A stretch of 64,000 nucleotides of DNA from CAITZA01 sp937915285 (lineage in GTDB: Bacteria; Desulfobacterota; Desulfomonilia; Desulfomonilales; Desulfomonilaceae), in NCBI GenBank assembly GCA_036821825.1, contig DAISIV010000004.1:62001-126000 (forward strand), given 5' to 3'. This document shows, one piece after another, positions 18,701-26,774 of this stretch. How positions within the stretch are numbered: position 1 is the first letter of the stretch; each line of letters opens with the position of its first letter. Under the pieces are notes generated by a model. It had not been told where the DNA came from and searched no databases. It saw only the letters and a program-made list of their open reading frames with translations. The position numbers were made by a program, and so were the translations under genes.

Positions 18701-19202
18701 CATGCGGGGCTATCATGGCAAAGGAAACATAACACAGTGCGCCAACACCCAAGGTGTTCGGAGAACCGAACGGGAACAACACGCTGGAAGCTGAGGAAAC
18801 GGCTACACCCTTAGGCTGGAATACATCACACTCCGACAGCTCAAAACTTCCCCTGCCGGTGTATATGGCAGTGGCTTCAGGACCATAACTGTCTCTGATA
18901 GATTTGAGCTTTGAAACGATAATCTCAAATGCCTGGTCCCATGAAATTCGCCTGAATTCATGGCTTCCCTTGGGTCCTGAACGTAGAAGTGGGTAACGCA
19001 ACCGGTCCGGAGAGTAAACAATTTGTGCGGAACGCCTCCCTATCTCGCAGATCATACCCAATTCGGAATCGGGATCCGGACGAGTCTCAACCAGCCTCCC
19101 ATCAGAATCGTAATGCGCCTCAATCCAACATCCGGCAGGGCATATCCCACAAAGGACACGACGCTTTTTCCTCTCAACATTTTTGCCAGTCGATCCAGTC
19201 AC
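15783..19202 (-). CDS. Molybdopterin oxidoreductase-cysteine desulfurase fusion
   Basis: A 1139-residue fusion. Residues ~15-720 are a complete DMSO-reductase-superfamily molybdoenzyme: [4Fe-4S] cysteines C18, C21, C25 and C52, a GSPN...C157 segment that places Cys157 as the likely Mo ligand (as in thiosulfate/polysulfide reductases), VIWGANPATDCPP, VVVIDPRRN, and a C-terminal dinucleotide-binding domain. Residues ~755-1139 are a complete NifS/IscS-type cysteine desulfurase: YMDHNATTP, the PLP lysine in SGHKIRGPKG and the persulfide cysteine in SSGSACRAGS. No twin-arginine signal, so cytoplasmic. The GTG start has GAGGG 5 bases upstream. The stop overlaps egtD. Inference: the desulfurase feeds sulfur to the Mo site, which thiolates hercynine to ergothioneine. 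Confidence 0.9.
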   Translation of the reverse strand: MTGSTGKNVERKKRRVLCGICPAGCWIEAHYDSDGRLVETRPDPDSELGMICEIGRRSAQIVYSPDRLRYPLLRSGPKGSHEFRRISWDQAFEIIVSKLKSIRDSYGPEATAIYTGRGSFELSECDVFQPKGVAVSSASSVLFPFGSPNTLGVGALCYVSFAMIAPHVTAGGMMINMFSDIENAELIVIWGANPATDCPPMDFKRVLQARQRGAEVVVIDPRRNGTALATEADWIAIRPGTDGALALGLCQVLIEEELYDENFAKNWTHGFDDFVRYCQHFRPEVVENVTGVPARVIRRLARRLASARGASPIMYSGLEYSDSGVQAIRATLTLWALAGQLDVPGGRCFSMMENQFPMNRQGHIPNPDVKKALGRDRFPVYSAYRGESHAICLPESVLEGNPYRIRSLIIEGGSIITAWPNPDIWRKTLSSLDFLVCIDRFMTADAAYADLVLPATTYYEIESYMVYGPLFRIRERVIDPVGEARHGFFILAELANRLGYGHLYPQTEEEVLRHALAPVGLTLEEVRASGGMARVPSVMMEYRKWEKGRLRPDGVPGFATPTGKFEIASTILEENGYDPLPVYTEPREGPVSQPNLAAKYPLVFTSGSRVTSDFRSQFHNVPDLLKKQPEPTLTINPSDAAKRNIGNNDLVEVITKRGRVRFRAYITDNIMEGVVDASMGGGGPVGPKAWQDCNVNDLTDLDHYDPISGFPVYKSLLCEVSRVDGASTTGLRLETENAEDHPKARITLQDNQHRRLIYMDHNATTPMAQEVLKTVSRLNERYFGNPSSIYSSGNEARLIIESSRRMVAQFLNCSARRIVFTGGGSEADNLAIKGVAFANQLRGTHVITSTIEHPAVLLACDWLEKNGFTVTRLPVSKEGLINPSDLASAITPRTILVSIMMANNETGSIQPITELARLARQNGAIFHTDAVQAVGKIQVDVEQLGIDLLTLSGHKIRGPKGVGVLYVRKGVHLDPLIHGGKQEHGLRAGTENVPGIGGIGKAAELAARGLQGMDRVRLLRDRLEKAIKEMVPEAILNGPVVERLPNTLNMTLPGMRGESVVLAMDRLGVAISSGSACRAGSPDPSHALLAMGLTPEQAHCSIRFSLGADNNEDDVDQAVELLGKIIRETSAGVRFVPCR

Positions 19203-19282
19203 TAAACCCTCGAACAGTGCAATTCCAGTTTAAACCCACAATATAATTTTTTTGTCCTTTGAGTGATGAACAGTCCGGTAGA

Positions 19283-20044
19283 TCATTCGGCTTCTTGCTT
19301 GCCGGGATCGGATTTCTTGCGTCTTTCATCCCAATCGTCTGGCGCATAGAGGACAGCATAATGAGAGACTCCTATGGGCGACCTCCAGTATTCGATGAAA
19401 GCCCGGACCTCTTCCCTAGGTTCAATAACTCCAAAATGACTTTCAACAAGCAGGTCAGCGTCCAGCTCCAAAAGTCTGGTCAGCGAATCCAGATAATGTT
19501 CCTCATCGGAAAGCCAATCCTTATGCAGTGGACCGTGTATGTCCTGACCGAATAAAATTAGTTCCCCATCCAACCTGGTCACAAACGCGACTGAACCTGG
19601 AGAGTGTCCTGGGCAGTGGATGGCGTCAATTTTGCCTGCTCCAACCGTAAGTGAGTATTCGGGCCCACTCCATTTCAAGTCTACATTACACGGTTCGGCA
19701 TGGGAACCATACCACGGCGCTCCTGTTACCTTGTCGTCGCCGGACTCAATATATAAGGAGTCCAATTCGTGAGCCACTATCCGGCAGCCGTAATCTGCGC
19801 GAACCAGGTTGGCGCCGCCTGAGTGATCAAAGTGACAGTGCGTCAACAGAAGGTATTCGAGGCGAGCGTCAGATCCCAGGAGCTGATCAATGTTTCTTTT
19901 TAGCTGGGCATGATCCTTTCCACTTCCAGCGTCTATCAGGACTGCCTTGTCGCCAAACCGCAAAAGGAATACCCCTGCGTCAGACTTGTCAGTAATACCC
20001 ATCCCGCCAACCTGCCAGAGGTTATCACGGATCTTGAGATTCAA
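19283..20044 (-). CDS. MBL-fold metallohydrolase, copy 2 of a tandem pair
   Basis: A 253-residue metallo-beta-lactamase-fold protein with the metal motif LLLTHCHFDHSGGANLV, the HCPGHSPGS histidine, FGQDIHGPLH and a final ESHFGVIEP histidine. The TTG at 20044 is chosen because it aligns with the start of the upstream paralogue and has GGAGG 4 bases before it; a longer TTG start at 20086 is possible. It is about 60% identical by eye to the gene at 20190-20882. The family includes hydrolases of thioesters and other esters and redox enzymes; the substrate is unknown. The C terminus carries an extra ~25-residue charged tail absent from the paralogue. Confidence 0.8.
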   Translation of the reverse strand: MNLKIRDNLWQVGGMGITDKSDAGVFLLRFGDKAVLIDAGSGKDHAQLKRNIDQLLGSDARLEYLLLTHCHFDHSGGANLVRADYGCRIVAHELDSLYIESGDDKVTGAPWYGSHAEPCNVDLKWSGPEYSLTVGAGKIDAIHCPGHSPGSVAFVTRLDGELILFGQDIHGPLHKDWLSDEEHYLDSLTRLLELDADLLVESHFGVIEPREEVRAFIEYWRSPIGVSHYAVLYAPDDWDERRKKSDPGKQEAE

Positions 20045-20189
20045 GGAGCCTCCATTGGTTGTGGTCGGCAGATCACATTCAGCCAATCATGCCAAGAAAC
20101 TGGAAAGGCGATCTGGTTCGGGAACATGGAGAAAAGACCTGGCTTTTTTTTGAAGCTTTGGCGGTCAATTTTTCCTGAGCCAATGCTCA

Positions 20190-20882
20190 TCAGCACCTGC
20201 AAGGCTGAGGACGAGGGGTTATGCAGGAATCAATGAATTCCCAGACTTCGCGTTTGGGTTCAATAACCCCAAAATGCCCCTCCAGCAACAGGTCGGCGTC
20301 AAGGTTTATCAGTTTGGCCAATGAATCCAGATATAATTTCTCGTCTGATAGTAAATCGGAATGTAACGGGCCGTGAACGTCCTGTCCGAATAGAACCAGT
20401 TCCCCATCTATGCGGGCGGTGTAAACCAGAGACCCGGGTGAGTGCCCTGGACAGTGCATGGCTATGACCTCGCCACTGCCAACCTCTATCACAGCCTGGT
20501 CTCCCGCAAGTTTGATGTCGATGGGTAAAGGTTCAAAGGTCGACCCGTACCAGGAAGCCGCTGTAACAAGACTGTCACCGGATTCAAGATAGACAGCCTC
20601 CAGTTCGTGGGCCACTATCCTGCAGCCATAGTCTTGCCTGACAGCACCGGCCCCGCCGGCATGATCGTAGTGACAATGAGTCAGTAGAAGGTATTGAATC
20701 TGAACGCCAGGATCTATGCACTCAGCTATGTTTTTTTTTAACTGGGCATGATCCCGGCCGGTTCCTGCATCAATAAGGGCCGCTTTGTCTCCAAAACTCA
20801 AAAGGTAGACTGCGGCGTCTGATCCGTCAGTTAGACCCCTTCCACCAACTTGCCAAAGATTGTTCCTGATTCTGATGTTCAA
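20190..20882 (-). CDS. MBL-fold metallohydrolase, copy 1 of a tandem pair
   Basis: A 230-residue metallo-beta-lactamase-fold protein. Motifs are LLLTHCHYDHAGGAGAV, MHCPGHSPGSLVY, LFGQDVHGPLHSD and LLEGHFGVIEP, so all expected metal ligands are present. It starts MNIRIRNNLWQVGGRG and lies 55 bases after bamC on the same strand, probably on the bam transcript. It closely resembles its downstream neighbour, indicating a local tandem duplication. A thioesterase-like role in acyl-CoA metabolism would fit the place but is unproven. Confidence 0.82.
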   Translation of the reverse strand: MNIRIRNNLWQVGGRGLTDGSDAAVYLLSFGDKAALIDAGTGRDHAQLKKNIAECIDPGVQIQYLLLTHCHYDHAGGAGAVRQDYGCRIVAHELEAVYLESGDSLVTAASWYGSTFEPLPIDIKLAGDQAVIEVGSGEVIAMHCPGHSPGSLVYTARIDGELVLFGQDVHGPLHSDLLSDEKLYLDSLAKLINLDADLLLEGHFGVIEPKREVWEFIDSCITPRPQPCRC

Positions 20883-20937
20883 TTAAACTACCTCAGATAA
20901 TGAGCAAAAGCGCTATGTACACAGGGCCTTAACACCA

Positions 20938-21483
20938 TCATCCTCTTTTAGCGATAGAAATCCGTGAAACGGTATCGAGTACTTTTTGCAATCCGTATTT
21001 ATCTATCATGGATTCCAATCCCGCGTGAACGTCTTCGGCTCGGATTTCCTCTTCCACTTCCTCCTCACGCTCTTCATAAATTAGCACGTTGTTGAGGCAT
21101 TTCTCGACGCATTTTGGAACAGCCAGAGGAGGATTGCTCTCACACATGTCACATTTCAGGGGTAGACCCGAATCTGGCTCCCTGAAGGTGTCCCTTGAAG
21201 GACACGAAGCCCTACAGAAATCACATTCCGGGTATTCCTTCCCATCTATGACGTAAGTGTTGCGGCCCATACATTCCGCTGTAGCGTTCTCGCCGGCAAA
21301 CACAGGAAGCCAAATGTTCTTGAGCCTGTAACTCATCACCTGGATGCGCGCCCTGGCAGGGTTGATAGAACTGTATTTTGGTTCAGCATGATAAGCGGAG
21401 CAAATTATTTCGCAGGCCCTGCAACCATTACACTTGTCAGCGTCTATTCTGATGGTCTTAATTGTCTTTTTAATTTTCGCCAC
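20938..21483 (-). CDS. bamC: BamC-like iron-sulfur subunit
   Basis: A 181-residue ferredoxin-type protein. Cysteine clusters CNGCRACEIIC (~17-27), CDFCRASC (~91), and CDMCESNPP...C...C (~111-129) can hold three [4Fe-4S] clusters. The overall sequence, including NPARARIQV, VFAGE...AECMGR..YVIDGKEY and YEEREEEVEEE, matches my recollection of Geobacter BamC, the electron-transfer partner of class II benzoyl-CoA reductase BamB. The GTG start overlaps the end of bamB by 14 bases, with GGGAG 10 bases before it. The other bam subunits (BamD-I) are not in this window. Confidence 0.88.
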   Translation of the reverse strand: MAKIKKTIKTIRIDADKCNGCRACEIICSAYHAEPKYSSINPARARIQVMSYRLKNIWLPVFAGENATAECMGRNTYVIDGKEYPECDFCRASCPSRDTFREPDSGLPLKCDMCESNPPLAVPKCVEKCLNNVLIYEEREEEVEEEIRAEDVHAGLESMIDKYGLQKVLDTVSRISIAKRG

Positions 21484-23443
21484 TTTTCAATATCTCCCTT
21501 TTCTCCAGTTCTTCAGCCACATATCCCAGATCCAGCTCTATTAATCTTTCCCTGGTGGGAACCCCGTCCATGTTCCAACCCTTGTAAGCGTAGTAAGTTG
21601 ATAGAAGTTGTTCCTCCAGTTCCGGAAACCTTCTCTTCCAGTGATCTTCAGGCGGTTTCTCATCCCTACGTCTCATGCCTCGCATGTTGTTGAAAGCCCG
21701 GTGAAGGTTACGGCTCCGGTTCACTATCTTCTTCAGGCCGGCCTCATCAAGGTCCATGCCCGTAGCAGCTGAGATCAGCTTGGGGTAATTATGTATGTGG
21801 TAGGGGGGTTTGAGACAGAAAGAGCCCATCCCTGCGCATAATCCCAAGGCGTCATCAATGTTGTGCAACATCTCCATCCAGTCCACTATTTCACTGGCCA
21901 TGTCGGGTGTGGGAAAATATGGTATGGATTTGTCCCCTCGTGGTTCCCAATCGATAACATACTGTTTGAACTTTTCGTCGGGAACCTGCGGCCAATCTTT
22001 TACAAAGGCCTCTCTCTGCTCCCTGGTAGGAAAAGCAGCCTGCGGGAAATTGCCTTCTATCTGAGTGATGCTGATTTTTTCATTAGTGGAATACATCAGG
22101 TAATAGATGGGGTCCAGCATTCCGAGCTTCAGCGGGAGTTGCTCATGCTTCTTTATCGTGTTGTGGTCAAATTTCTCAGCGCCATTACCTATCTTGCGGG
22201 CCGCATAATAGACACCATCTGCAAGTATGTCCCCTATTCCTTCGCGATGAGCCACACGATCCAGCAACCAGAAAAAGCGACCTTCCTTGTCTTGTGGACA
22301 TCCATCGAAGTCCTTGTCCGTGAGAATGCCGGCCTCATAGAGTTCCACCGCAAAAGCAAGTATTTGAGGGGTAGAAAATGAGTCAACGCCATATTCTGTA
22401 GCCCTCTGAAGAATCCTGAAATTGAAACCAAGGTCATCGACGTACGCCGCCATGGAATAGGTGAGTTTCCCAAAACATTTCATCATATACTTGGGCCCCT
22501 CATCGACAGAAGAAACCAACGCCCCACACTGTTGCGGACAGTTGAAACAGCTAATCAGTCTCTTTACTGCCTCTAACTGAGTCTTGGTCCAGTTTTCCTC
22601 ATTCGGTTTGCTCCAGAAATCTCTCCGGCGTGTCCTGGCGTTACCCCACATGAAATTCTCAGTATGCCATTTCTCGTCGGTGTGTTTCATTTCCTGCGGC
22701 GAGCCAATTCCGGAGAGGATGGTCATTACGTCCGGAATCGGGTTGGTATTCCTAAAGTTAATATACTCAGTGACCTCGCCCATATGCTTCATGAATTCTT
22801 CGCCACGTGCCAGATTGAGATCCTTTGTGCCACGAACAGCTATCGCCTTGACATTCTTGTCTCCCAGCACAGCTCCTCCACCTAGTCTGCTTGCGCTCGA
22901 ACGACTTTGCTCAATCGACGCGGTGAAGACCCTGTTTTCACCAGCAAGCCCTATTGCGGCCACCTGAGCGCGTGGCTGCCGAACTTCTTCCCTGATTAAA
23001 TCCTGAGTTTCAAGGGCGCCTTTGCCTTTTAGATGTGTTGCGTCACGTATTTCTACCTTGTCGTTGTGAATCCAGATATAGACCAGCTTGGGGGATTTGT
23101 TCCTAAGTACTATCTTGTCATACCCGGCGTATTTCAATTCCGAACCAAAAAAGCCTCCCATCATGGGATAAGCTAAGAGATCAGATTGCGGTGATATAAA
23201 AGTGAACAGGGTTCGGTTTGCGCTGTAGGCCGGAGTTCCATTGAGAAGGCCCGAACTGACAATGAGCATGTTTTCCTTGTCAAAAGCCTTTGTTTCAGGG
23301 GGAACCCTGTCCCAATGCATCTTAACACTCGTGCCTAATCCACCCAGATGAAGCTCTGTAAGCTTCGGGTCAGAGGCCACCTTTTCCACACTCCCACGGG
23401 CTAAATCGATTTCAAGATTATACCCTGTCTCTGCATACCTCAT
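21470..23443 (-). CDS. bamB: BamB-like tungsten enzyme, class II benzoyl-CoA reductase active-site subunit
   Basis: A 657-residue protein of the aldehyde ferredoxin oxidoreductase family. Segments MRYAETGYNLEIDLARGSVEKV, GGLGTSVKMHWDRVPPE, SPQSDLLAYPMMGGFFGSELKYAGYDKI, RAQVAAIGLAGENRVF, WHTENFMWGNARTRRRDFW, FNCPQQCGA and NIKKHEQLPLKL-type motifs match BamB rather than true aldehyde oxidoreductases. BamB reduces benzoyl-CoA to cyclohexa-1,5-diene-carboxyl-CoA at a W-bis-metallopterin, with BamC and a soluble BamDEFGHI complex. It is the first gene of the minus-strand run, preceded by a TTGACA box and an inverted-repeat operator at 23565-23582. Some strains carry several bamBC copies, and paralogues may act on other aryl- or alicyclic-CoA esters. 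Confidence 0.88.
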   Translation of the reverse strand: MRYAETGYNLEIDLARGSVEKVASDPKLTELHLGGLGTSVKMHWDRVPPETKAFDKENMLIVSSGLLNGTPAYSANRTLFTFISPQSDLLAYPMMGGFFGSELKYAGYDKIVLRNKSPKLVYIWIHNDKVEIRDATHLKGKGALETQDLIREEVRQPRAQVAAIGLAGENRVFTASIEQSRSSASRLGGGAVLGDKNVKAIAVRGTKDLNLARGEEFMKHMGEVTEYINFRNTNPIPDVMTILSGIGSPQEMKHTDEKWHTENFMWGNARTRRRDFWSKPNEENWTKTQLEAVKRLISCFNCPQQCGALVSSVDEGPKYMMKCFGKLTYSMAAYVDDLGFNFRILQRATEYGVDSFSTPQILAFAVELYEAGILTDKDFDGCPQDKEGRFFWLLDRVAHREGIGDILADGVYYAARKIGNGAEKFDHNTIKKHEQLPLKLGMLDPIYYLMYSTNEKISITQIEGNFPQAAFPTREQREAFVKDWPQVPDEKFKQYVIDWEPRGDKSIPYFPTPDMASEIVDWMEMLHNIDDALGLCAGMGSFCLKPPYHIHNYPKLISAATGMDLDEAGLKKIVNRSRNLHRAFNNMRGMRRRDEKPPEDHWKRRFPELEEQLLSTYYAYKGWNMDGVPTRERLIELDLGYVAEELEKREILKSGEN

Positions 23444-23564
23444 ATTTGCCCCCTGTAAATAATTTCGCCCGGATTATCAGCCCAGGCGCAACTCCTGACG
23501 TCGCCTTCAACCATTTTGCGCACCAGCCAAATTTTTCAGAATTACCCGCTCACCCTCTTGTGGC

Positions 23565-23582
23565 TATGTCATAAACGACATA
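23565..23582. promoter_or_regulatory. Inverted-repeat operator TATGTC-N6-GACATA (bamB side)
   Basis: A perfect 6-bp inverted repeat with a 6-base spacer (ATAAAC). It lies ~120 bases before the bamB start, just downstream of the candidate bamB promoter, a position typical of a repressor site. The identical arms and spacer length recur at 23791-23808 and, with one mismatch, at 36879-36896. Confidence 0.7.
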
Positions 23583-23591
23583 ACTCTATAC

Positions 23592-23621
23592 CGAATACCA
23601 CTTATATAAATTGTCTGTCAA
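23592..23621 (-). promoter_or_regulatory. Candidate sigma-70 promoter for bamB
   Basis: On the minus strand a perfect TTGACA (23616-23621) is followed after 18 bases by TATTCG (23592-23597), a weak -10. Transcription would start near 23585, abutting the operator at 23565-23582. The -10 is poor, so activation may be needed. Confidence 0.45.
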
Positions 23622-23790
23622 GAGGTTTCTAAACTTATCTGATATTATTTTCTCCTATTTTTTAGACATGTTACTACAGGCTTGCAGGACTGAGCACATA
23701 TCACTACAGAGAGGATTTATTTGAAATATTTCGGTTTGAACGTTTTGAATGGAACCTATTCCTGATAAAATTTTGTTTGTTGCAAACCGA

Positions 23791-23808
23791 TATGTCAACT
23801 TCGACATA
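23791..23808. promoter_or_regulatory. Inverted-repeat operator TATGTC-N6-GACATA (mop side)
   Basis: Second perfect copy of the repeat, spacer AACTTC, 226 bases from the first. It ends 7 bases before the TTGACA of the candidate mop promoter. A further GACATA half-site (23818-23823) overlaps that -35 box. Confidence 0.7.
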
Positions 23809-23815
23809 ATTTATC

Positions 23816-23844
23816 TTGACATAGATTGCCAGCATTATTAGCAT
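23816..23844 (+). promoter_or_regulatory. Candidate sigma-70 promoter for mop
   Basis: TTGACA (23816-23821), 17-base spacer, then TAGCAT (23839-23844, four of six to TATAAT). It would leave a ~190-base leader before the mop ATG. The whole 23444-24040 gap has no credible gene and is best read as a divergent control region. Confidence 0.5.
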
Positions 23845-24040
23845 CATGCCATTGTTTAAAGGTTCAACGTCGTAAATCCGATTGCTTTCCGGCAAAGAAA
23901 CCATTTCTTCCTCACCCTTGTTTTGTTGGGCCTTAGTTGCGTGAAATGCGTGGGAAAAGGGCCTGTCTATTGAAGACTATTGAAATTGGTCACAATCCGT
24001 GTTCAGGGACAATTCTCCCAGTCAGAAAGGACTCTGCAGA

Positions 24041-26764
24041 ATGATAAAGAAGCTAATCAATCTTAACGGTATCAGCAGAATGGTTCTTGCGGCCCCCGAG
24101 ACTTCTCTTGCTGAAGTGATCCGGGAGCAGCTTGGACTCACAGGCACAAAGGTGGGATGCGGCAAAGGCCAGTGCGGAGCCTGTTCTGTGATCATGGACG
24201 GCAAACTGGTCAAATCCTGCATGACTAAATTCAGCAGGCTTCAGGACAACTCCAGCGTTGTCACCATAGAAGGTATTGGAACACCGGACAATCTTCATGC
24301 GCTTCAACTCTCCTGGGTAGCTCATGGAGGCGCCCAATGCGGATTCTGTTCGCCGGGTTTCATAGTTTCGGCCAAGGCTCTTCTTGACACTAACATCAAT
24401 CCATCGAGAGAAGAAGTCAGGGATTGGTTCCACAAAAATCGCAACGCCTGTCGCTGTACCGGTTACAAGCCCTTGGTAGATGCCGTGATGGACGCGGCAA
24501 AGGTCTTACGTGGTGAAATATCCATGAAAGATCTAGCATTTAAAATACCGGCGGATGGTCGAATATGGGGAACCAACTATCCCAGGCCTACGGCGATAGC
24601 CAAGGTTACGGGAATGACAGATTATGGAGCCGACCTCATCACTAAAATGCCAAAGGGAACACTTCATCTTGCCCTTGTTCAGGCAAAGGTTTCTCATGCG
24701 AAGATACTCTCCATTGATACTTCGGAAGCTGAGAAGATGCCGGGGGTTGAAAAGGTCATCACTCACCGCGACGTGAAGGGGAAAAACCGTATCACAGGTT
24801 TGATCACCTTCCCCACGAACAAGGGTGACGGATGGGATCGACCGATCCTGTGTGACGAGAAGATTTTTCAATTTGGAGACGCTATTGCCATAGTAGCTGC
24901 GGACACGGTGGCTAACGCCAGGGCCGCTGCTCAAAAAGTTGTTGTGAATCTGGAACAGTTGCCGGCGTATATGAGCGCGCCTGCTGCAATGGCTGATGAC
25001 GCAATTGAGATACATCCTGGCACTCCAAATGTTTATTTTGAACAGAAGAGGGTCAAGGGTGAGGATACTGGTCCGCTTATGAAATCAGCCGCTCACGTTG
25101 TTGAAGGAGATTATTACCTTCAAAGGCAGCCCCACCTAACAATGGAAACGGATGTTGGGTTTGCTTACTTTGATGAAGAGGACCGTTTGACTATCCACTC
25201 CAAGAGTATAGGAATACATCTCCATCATGCGATGATCTGTCCTGGACTTGGGATAGAACCTGAGAAACTCAGACTTGTCCAGAATCCGGCCGGAGGCACT
25301 TTTGGTTACAAATTCAGCCCGACCATGGAGGCGCTCGTCGGAGTCGCAGCGATGGCTACCAACAGGCCTGTTGCGCTAAATTATGATTACTTCCAGCATA
25401 TTACATATACAGGGAAGCGCTCGCCTTTCTTTATTAACCTGAAGTATGGCGCAGACAAGGATGGCAGGATAATCGCCATGGAGGGCGACTGGATTGTTGA
25501 TCACGGCCCCTATTCCGAGTTCGGGGATTTGCTGACGCTTCGAGGCGCCCAGTTCATTGGGGCAGGCTATGGCATTCCGAACATCAAAGGCCTTGGTCAG
25601 ACAGTATGCACAAATCACGCATGGGGTTCGGCCTTTAGGGCTTATGGATCACCGCAAAGCTTTTTTGCATCGGAGAGCCTGATGGACGAGCTGGCGGAGA
25701 AGATGGGGATTGATCCGCTAGAACTCAGATATATCAATGCATATCGCCCCGGAGACACATCCCCAACCGGTCAGGCGCCCGAAGTTTATAGCTTGCCGGA
25801 GATGATCGAAAAACTTCGACCTATTTACAGGGAAGCCCTGGAGAGGACAAAAAAGGAATCCACGGCTGATGTCAGGAAGGGAGTGGGAGTCTCGCTAGGC
25901 ATATATGGTTGCGGCCTGGACGGACCGGATTCATCGGAAGTCTGGGTCGAACTGGATCCGGACGGTGTGGCGCTTTCGTCCTCATGGGAGGATCACGGAC
26001 AGGGCGCTGACATCGGGGCGCTTGGAACATGCCATGAAGCCCTTCGCCCTCTAGGGATAAGCCCTGACAAGATCAGGCTAGTGATGAACGATACCGGCTG
26101 TGTCCCCAACAGCGGTCCTTCCGGTGGTAGCCGTCAGCAGGTAATGACTGGAAACGCAATAAAAAACGGCTGCGAAATGCTTCTAAATGCAATGCGGAAA
26201 CCGGACGGTTCATTCAGGACCTATGAAGAGATGAAGGCCGAAAACATACCGCTGAAATATTCTGGGAAATGGACAGCCTCAATGTGCGCCCCCTGCGATG
26301 AAAATGGCCAGGGAAGCCCTTTCCCTGTATACATGTATGGTGTGTTCATGGCTGAGGTGGCTGTAGAGACTAAAACAGGCAAAACCAGGGTTGAAAAGTT
26401 CACGGTTATGGCTGACATAGGTAAGATAAACAACCGTCTTGCGGTCGATGGCCAGATGTACGGTGGACTAGCCCAGGGAATAGGTCTTGCCTTGACAGAG
26501 GACTTTGAAGATTTGAAGAAACACACTAGTCTTGCGGATTGCGGATTGCCCTATACCAAGGATATCCCTGACAATATCGAGATACACTATTTTGAGAATC
26601 CCAGGGAACACGGTCCATTTGGCGCGGCTGGAGTTGGTGAATTGCCGTTGACGTCACCGCATGCTGCGGTAATAAACGCCATTTACAATGCTACAGGAGT
26701 AAGAATCAGACAGGCCCCGGCCCTACCAGAGAAAATTTTGGCGGGGTTGAAGAAGCTGGGCTAG
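24041..26764 (+). CDS. mop: Mop-type molybdenum aldehyde oxidoreductase
   Basis: A 907-residue protein, the length I recall for Desulfovibrio gigas Mop. The ATG at 24041 has AAAGGA about 10 bases upstream and gives the expected MIKKL start; an earlier GTG at 23999 is less likely. N-terminal plant-type [2Fe-2S] motif CGKGQCGAC...C (~39-60), second all-helical [2Fe-2S] motif CGFCSPGF...CRCTGY (~100-140), then a xanthine-oxidase-family molybdenum domain with the catalytic glutamate in GAAGVGELPLTSP near residue 869. It oxidises aldehydes to acids in the cytoplasm, using a molybdopterin cytosine dinucleotide. All subunits are fused in one chain. It heads the plus-strand accessory operon. Confidence 0.93.
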   Translation: MIKKLINLNGISRMVLAAPETSLAEVIREQLGLTGTKVGCGKGQCGACSVIMDGKLVKSCMTKFSRLQDNSSVVTIEGIGTPDNLHALQLSWVAHGGAQCGFCSPGFIVSAKALLDTNINPSREEVRDWFHKNRNACRCTGYKPLVDAVMDAAKVLRGEISMKDLAFKIPADGRIWGTNYPRPTAIAKVTGMTDYGADLITKMPKGTLHLALVQAKVSHAKILSIDTSEAEKMPGVEKVITHRDVKGKNRITGLITFPTNKGDGWDRPILCDEKIFQFGDAIAIVAADTVANARAAAQKVVVNLEQLPAYMSAPAAMADDAIEIHPGTPNVYFEQKRVKGEDTGPLMKSAAHVVEGDYYLQRQPHLTMETDVGFAYFDEEDRLTIHSKSIGIHLHHAMICPGLGIEPEKLRLVQNPAGGTFGYKFSPTMEALVGVAAMATNRPVALNYDYFQHITYTGKRSPFFINLKYGADKDGRIIAMEGDWIVDHGPYSEFGDLLTLRGAQFIGAGYGIPNIKGLGQTVCTNHAWGSAFRAYGSPQSFFASESLMDELAEKMGIDPLELRYINAYRPGDTSPTGQAPEVYSLPEMIEKLRPIYREALERTKKESTADVRKGVGVSLGIYGCGLDGPDSSEVWVELDPDGVALSSSWEDHGQGADIGALGTCHEALRPLGISPDKIRLVMNDTGCVPNSGPSGGSRQQVMTGNAIKNGCEMLLNAMRKPDGSFRTYEEMKAENIPLKYSGKWTASMCAPCDENGQGSPFPVYMYGVFMAEVAVETKTGKTRVEKFTVMADIGKINNRLAVDGQMYGGLAQGIGLALTEDFEDLKKHTSLADCGLPYTKDIPDNIEIHYFENPREHGPFGAAGVGELPLTSPHAAVINAIYNATGVRIRQAPALPEKILAGLKKLG

Positions 26765-26774
26765 TTAGTATCGG

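Noticed and set aside
23704..23904. A 66-codon minus-strand frame inside the bamB/mop control region.
   Set aside because: It spans the operator and promoter elements and has the composition of non-coding AT-rich DNA.
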